Positions 7,602 to 10,659 of a stretch of 10,659 bases of DNA are shown in pieces. The notes under the pieces are model-generated. The model made no database searches. It was not told where the DNA came from and saw nothing but the letters and a program-made list of their open reading frames with translations. The translations under genes and the position numbers were made by a program. Source of the DNA: JAXGPF01 sp964463985 (lineage in GTDB: Bacteria > Verrucomicrobiota > Kiritimatiellia > JAAZAB01); contig CAYXEK010000124.1 of NCBI GenBank assembly GCA_964463985.1, forward strand, positions 1-10,659, given 5' to 3'. How positions within the stretch are numbered: position 1 is the first letter of the stretch; each line of letters starts with the position of its first letter.

Positions 7602-8105
7602 ATGAAATACGAGCGTTTTGAGGATTTGCCGGTATGGCAGGCGGCAATCGCATTGGGCGTTCAGATTTTTACCATGACCGAAGATAAATCTTTCCGGTTC
7701 AAGGGTGACATCGCCAACCAGATCCAACGTGCGGGACTTTCCATATCCAATAACATTGCCGAGGGGTTTGAACGCGGCACCAGCCAGGAGTTGATCACTT
7801 TTCTTTACATCGCCCGCGGTTCCGCCGGCGAAGTCCGATCCATCCTCTGTCTGCTGGAACGCATGACCGCCTTTGCCCATTTGAAATCTCAAATCTCAAA
7901 TCTCAAATCCACCGCCGAATCAATCAGCCGTCAGATTCGAGCCTGGGCGGATTCGCTGCAAGCAAGCGACATTAAGGGACAACGCTACCTGACCGAGCAA
8001 AGCCGGGAGTGTTTTCAAGGCAAAAAACGCGTAGAGGCGGTCATGGCGCAGTTGAAAGCGGCCTATCCGGGGCCGGGGCGGGCAAAGCCGGCGGTTGACG
8101 CTTAG
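7602..8105 (+). CDS. Four-helix-bundle protein, S23 / 23S-rRNA intervening-sequence family
   Basis: This is a 167-aa member of the four-helix-bundle family first known from 23S rRNA intervening sequences and related to the Avd protein of diversity-generating retroelements. Its biochemical role is unknown, though Avd-type relatives bind nucleic acid. Seen are the signature KYERFEDLPVWQAAIALG at residues 2-19, then GDIANQIQRAGLSISNNIAEGFERG (helix 2) and FLYIARGSAGEVRSILCLLER (helix 3). Next is a heptad insertion LKSQISNLKS (94-103), then the last helix, and a basic C-terminal tail GKKRVEAVMAQLKAAYPGPGR. It is longer than the common members of about 115-130 aa. I chose ATG 7602 on the family N terminus. 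The frame is open back to a TTG at 7515 through repeat copy B. Its stop codon lies inside the ribosome binding site of the next CARF gene, so it belongs to the operon. A defence role is not established, and it may be a hitchhiker of the repeat element. Confidence 0.9.
   Translation: MKYERFEDLPVWQAAIALGVQIFTMTEDKSFRFKGDIANQIQRAGLSISNNIAEGFERGTSQELITFLYIARGSAGEVRSILCLLERMTAFAHLKSQISNLKSTAESISRQIRAWADSLQASDIKGQRYLTEQSRECFQGKKRVEAVMAQLKAAYPGPGRAKPAVDA
7881..7910 (+). repeat. In-gene tandem AAATCTC heptamer array
   Basis: Three exact AAATCTC units (7884-7904) are followed by a partial AAATCC and preceded by TTG. The array lies in frame inside the four-helix-bundle gene and encodes LKSQISNLKS. It is the same heptamer that builds the arms of the interspersed elements at 5035, 7527 and 10511. 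Because 7 x 3 = 21, three units add exactly seven residues without a frameshift. Confidence 0.85.
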
Positions 8106-8117
8106 GAACAATCCCTT

Positions 8118-9317
8118 ATGGCAAACTTGCTGATTTTAACCGTCGGCACCGGCACCGCCGGACAGCATTCCGATTTGCACGCGGGGCTGACCGCCACCAT
8201 TCGCGCCATCCGGCCGCGCCGCTACTGGCTGGCGCCCAGCGCCGACAGGAATTCTATTGCCATGGCGGAATTGATCCGCGATGACTGCCCGGACGGGTTC
8301 ACCCCGGCGGATGAGGCGGCAGGTTTTTTCGTCATCCCGAATTATGACGATATTTTCGATTGCCGCGCGGTGATGCGGCAGGCCATCGCCGCCGCCAAAA
8401 ACCATCTGCGCCCGGACGAAAAACTGTTGGTCAACCCCACCAGCGGCACCAAGCAGATGAGCGCCGGCGCCACCCTGGCGGCGTTGGACGAGGAAATTGG
8501 CGATTTGGTTTTCACGGTCGGAAAACGCGCCGATGGCGTGGTGAAAACCGGGACCGAACGGCTGGTATCTTTCTCTACCCGTGATTTTTTCGCGGACCGC
8601 GATTTGCGTGCTGCTGATTTGTTGTTCCGTAACGGCGCATATAGCGCGGCCGTCCGGTTGTTGGACCGTTACGCAGACTTGCCGGCGGCGGCGAAGCCCC
8701 GGGCGCGGGCCTTATCCATGTTCGAATGGCAACGTTTGAATTATGCGCCGGCGGCGGCGCATGCGGCGTTATTCGACCAGCGGGCGGGTGAATATCTCCG
8801 TGGTTTGGCGCGCGATGTTGAGGCCAACCGGCTTTCCCTACCGGTATTGTGCGATCTGCTGCACGGCGCGGATGCATTGCGCCGCTGGAATGATTGCGAG
8901 GAGGCGGTTGCCCGGTATTACAAAGCCCTGGAATACGCGCTGCGGCTGCGGCTGGCGCAGGCCCTTGAAAAAACACCGCCCTTTAAAATTCAGGATTTGC
9001 GGCCACTGCTCCCGCCGAAGTTGATTAATGAATTGCGCCCACGCAACGATGGGATGATTGCACCCGGCATGGCATGGATGTTGCAGGCACTCGCCCATCT
9101 GGGCGATCCGTTTGCCGGCGCTTGCCAGGCGGATAAGGCGTTGCTAGGCAAATTCAGGTTGCGCAATGAGCGGGTGCATGATATCCGGCCGGTACAACCG
9201 GCGGAAGCGCAGTCTTTTTGCGACCGCTTAAACAATTTGTTTGCCAACAACATGCCGGAACTGGCGGATGTCAGAGCGCAGGCGCCTAAACCGCCGGATA
9301 CACTGTTGACGCAATGA
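8118..9317 (+). CDS. CARF-HEPN protein, Cas02710 (TIGR02710) type: probable cOA-activated RNase
   Basis: This is a probable type III effector that binds cyclic oligoadenylate made by Cmr2 and then cuts RNA. The 399-aa protein has an N-terminal Rossmann-like CARF domain: strand plus loop LLILTVGTGTAG (4-15), and the ligand-loop motif NPTSGTKQMSAG at 106-117, characteristic of the Cas02710 family. The C-terminal half is all helical and ends with RNERVH at 349-354. This fits the RNxxxH (Rx4H) catalytic motif of HEPN ribonucleases. No signal peptide or membrane segment is visible, so it should be cytoplasmic. TAGGAA at 8103-8108, overlapping the upstream stop codon, is its ribosome binding site 9 nt before the ATG. 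It overlaps the next CARF gene by ATGA. The CARF family call is strong. The nuclease role and the size of its cyclic ligand are inferred. Confidence 0.9.
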   Translation: MANLLILTVGTGTAGQHSDLHAGLTATIRAIRPRRYWLAPSADRNSIAMAELIRDDCPDGFTPADEAAGFFVIPNYDDIFDCRAVMRQAIAAAKNHLRPDEKLLVNPTSGTKQMSAGATLAALDEEIGDLVFTVGKRADGVVKTGTERLVSFSTRDFFADRDLRAADLLFRNGAYSAAVRLLDRYADLPAAAKPRARALSMFEWQRLNYAPAAAHAALFDQRAGEYLRGLARDVEANRLSLPVLCDLLHGADALRRWNDCEEAVARYYKALEYALRLRLAQALEKTPPFKIQDLRPLLPPKLINELRPRNDGMIAPGMAWMLQALAHLGDPFAGACQADKALLGKFRLRNERVHDIRPVQPAEAQSFCDRLNNLFANNMPELADVRAQAPKPPDTLLTQ

Positions 9318-10468
9318 GACAACGCCAAAAATCTATTGCCCATCAAACGGCACAACCTGAAGCAACCGTTCTCTTTGCCGTGGTCGGCAATTCGCCGGCA
9401 GTGCTCACGGAAACCATCTGGGCGCTGGCGCAGTCCCGTCCGGCGGTTATTCCCGGCCGCGTGGTTGTTTTGACCACCAGCGTTGGAGCCACGCAAATCC
9501 GTTCCGCGCTGTTTGCGCCCAGCGCCGCCTGCGCGGGCCGTCCGGTCTGGGAGGCGCTCCGCGCCGCATTGCAGGCAAAAGGGCATGATCTTGACGGTCG
9601 TCTCCGGTTTGGCGATACGGCGGATGATATCCGGGTTTTTACCGCCGCCGATCCGCGCCATGGCTGTTCACGGGAGTTGGACGACATCCGCGATGTACAT
9701 GCCAATAACGCCGTGGCCGATTTCATCCTCGAAAAGCTGCGCGCTTTCACGGAAACGCCCAACAGTCAAATTATCGCTTCCATTGCCGGCGGGCGCAAGA
9801 CCATGGGCGCGCTGCTTTACGCCTGCATGAGCCTGATTGGGCGGGATGGCGACCGGATCACGCATGTGCTGGTTCCGAGTCCGTTTGACGATGCGCGCCT
9901 CTCGCCGCGTTTCTTTTTCCCAGCCCAGGAACAGCAACGCCTGCGGGCAGAAGATGGACAGATATACCTGGCGGAAAATGCCCGGATTGAACTCGCCGAT
10001 ATGCCGTTTGTGCCCTTGCGCAACCGGTTAGCCGATACGGGAGGGATGCCTGGAACATTCTCCTTCCTGGTGCGGCGGTTTCGACAACGGCTGGCCGATG
10101 CCGGCGCGCCGCCGGCGGTTGTACGCTTGTATCCGGCGCGGAACATGGTTCTCGTCAACCACACGGAAATTAAGTTGCGCATCCGCACCATGCTGGCACT
10201 GATGTTCCTGATCGAAATCAACCGGCATCCGCCGCTGCCTCCGGGCCAACTTGAAGCGCATGAAATATTTCGCAGCTTCCTCCAAAGCCAAAAAGGCAAT
10301 TATCCGCAGACTTGGAGTAAAAGCGTTTCGGTCGACGACTTGAAACGCGAAATCAGCGCCTTGCGCAATGTTTTGCGCCAAGCCGGCGCTGATTGGATGC
10401 CCGGTCTGCGCGCCGATTCGCTGAAACTCCCGCCATTTGTTTTCCGCGCCTGTCGGGGCGGACGGTAA
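9314..10468 (+). CDS. CARF protein, NE0113 (TIGR02584/PF09623) type: putative ring nuclease or cOA-responsive regulator
   Basis: This is a CRISPR-associated protein of the NE0113 family, often annotated as a Csm6-type ring nuclease, i.e. an enzyme that would degrade cyclic oligoadenylate and switch the response off. Seen in the 384-aa protein are VLFAVVGNSPAVLTETIWAL (19-38), typical of the family's first strand and loop. SIAGGRKTMGALLYACMSLIG (from 156) is followed by HVLVPSPFD, the second CARF block. From about residue 269 the sequence looks different: a strand pair (VRLYPARNMVLVNHTEIKL), helices, then DLKREISALRNVLRQAG and a final strand-like segment. This resembles a winged-helix DNA-binding domain, though I cannot confirm it. 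No Rx4-6H HEPN motif stands out. The start overlaps the previous stop (ATGA) with no clear ribosome binding site, so translation is probably coupled. It is the last gene before the terminator. Confidence 0.88.
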   Translation: MRQRQKSIAHQTAQPEATVLFAVVGNSPAVLTETIWALAQSRPAVIPGRVVVLTTSVGATQIRSALFAPSAACAGRPVWEALRAALQAKGHDLDGRLRFGDTADDIRVFTAADPRHGCSRELDDIRDVHANNAVADFILEKLRAFTETPNSQIIASIAGGRKTMGALLYACMSLIGRDGDRITHVLVPSPFDDARLSPRFFFPAQEQQRLRAEDGQIYLAENARIELADMPFVPLRNRLADTGGMPGTFSFLVRRFRQRLADAGAPPAVVRLYPARNMVLVNHTEIKLRIRTMLALMFLIEINRHPPLPPGQLEAHEIFRSFLQSQKGNYPQTWSKSVSVDDLKREISALRNVLRQAGADWMPGLRADSLKLPPFVFRACRGGR

Positions 10469-10541
10469 ATCAATTTCAACTATAAAATATCAAAGCCGCC
10501 AAGGCGGCGGAATCTCAAATCTCAATTTTAAAATTTCAAAT
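10469..10541 (+). repeat. AAATCTC/GC-hairpin interspersed element, copy C (after the last gene)
   Basis: A degenerate left arm (10469-10494) leads to a GC hairpin GCCGCC-AA-GGCGGC (10495-10508). The right arm starts AATCTCAAATCTC at 10511 and decays into A/T-rich sequence including the palindrome AATTTTAAAATT (10524-10535). The 20 bases GGCGGCGGAATCTCAAATCT (10503-10522) are identical to 5067-5086 of copy A. It lies between the operon's last stop codon and its terminator, in the same orientation as the other copies. Confidence 0.75.
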
Positions 10542-10555
10542 ATTCAGGTAAATTG

Positions 10556-10590
10556 AATGGACGTCTCCGGACGTCCATTGTCTTTTTGTT
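10556..10590 (+). terminator. Intrinsic terminator of the cmr/CARF operon
   Basis: A perfect 10-bp stem, AATGGACGTC (10556-10565) with GACGTCCATT (10570-10579), closes on a TCCG loop. C(UCCG)G is a stable UNCG-type tetraloop. The T-rich tract TCTTTTTGTT (10581-10590) follows at once. It is the only strong terminator I see on the plus strand and lies about 90 nt after the last gene, so it probably ends the whole transcript. Confidence 0.88.
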
Positions 10591-10659
10591 TCATCAGATT
10601 ACGCTATAACCTGAATTTTGCACCGCGCAAGTTTGGCGCGGGGCAAGGCGGCGAGGGTG
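10591..10659. other. Unassigned end of window with a GC hairpin
   Basis: No gene is evident after the terminator. A 6-bp inverted repeat CCGCGC-AAGTTTG-GCGCGG lies at 10623-10641 and is followed by purine/GC-rich sequence at the edge. It could be the start of another repeat or the flank of the next unit; too little is visible to say. Confidence 0.25.

Noticed and set aside
7881..7910. AAATCTC tandem units as a CRISPR array
   Set aside because: The units are 7 nt with no spacers and lie in frame inside a gene; the intergenic arms also lack repeat-spacer periodicity.
10591..10659. Sequence after the terminator as an insertion-sequence end or attachment site
   Set aside because: Only 69 bases are visible, with one short hairpin and no matching copy elsewhere in the window.

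Overview
The window holds one long plus-strand operon encoding a complete type III-B (Cmr) CRISPR effector complex and its signalling accessories. It runs from about 127 to 10468 and ends at a strong intrinsic terminator (10556-10590). The gene order is cmr2(cas10)-cmr3-cmr4-cmr5-cmr6-cmr1, then a four-helix-bundle protein of the 23S-rRNA intervening-sequence/S23 family, then a CARF-HEPN protein of the Cas02710 (TIGR02710) type, then a second CARF protein of the NE0113 (TIGR02584/PF09623) type. No CRISPR array, cas6, cas1 or cas2 is visible, so crRNA supply and adaptation must come from outside the window.

Functional reading: Cmr2 keeps the HD motif (HDPP) and the GGDD cyclase motif. Cmr4 keeps the Asp at position 26 used for target-RNA cleavage, once the start with the good ribosome binding site is chosen. 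The complex should therefore cut target RNA and make cyclic oligoadenylate. The first CARF protein has an NPTSGTKQ loop and a C-terminal RNERVH (Rx4H) motif, as expected for a cOA-activated HEPN RNase. The second has a CARF core and a C-terminal region that could be a winged helix. It may be a ring nuclease or a cOA-responsive regulator.

Layout: 1-126 is an AT-rich leader. 127-7518 holds the six cmr genes, mostly touching or overlapping, with gaps before cmr4 (41 nt) and cmr5 (96 nt). 7519-8105 is a repeat element plus the four-helix-bundle gene. 8118-10468 holds the two CARF genes, which overlap by ATGA. 10469-10590 is another repeat element and the terminator. 10591-10659 has no gene that I can see, only a GC hairpin.

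The most unusual structure is a family of short interspersed elements built from the heptamer AAATCTC around a GC-rich hairpin. There is one copy in the cmr4-cmr5 gap, one in the cmr1-four-helix-bundle gap and one after the last gene. The same heptamer is tandemly repeated inside the four-helix-bundle gene, where three 7-nt units encode exactly one seven-residue period (LKSQISN).

Organism: a GC-rich (but mosaic) bacterium using Shine-Dalgarno starts. From recollection only, S23/four-helix-bundle genes with LKSQISN-type repeats are frequent in Planctomycetes/Verrucomicrobia/Lentisphaerae-type and other uncultivated Gram-negative genomes. This placement is a weak inference.
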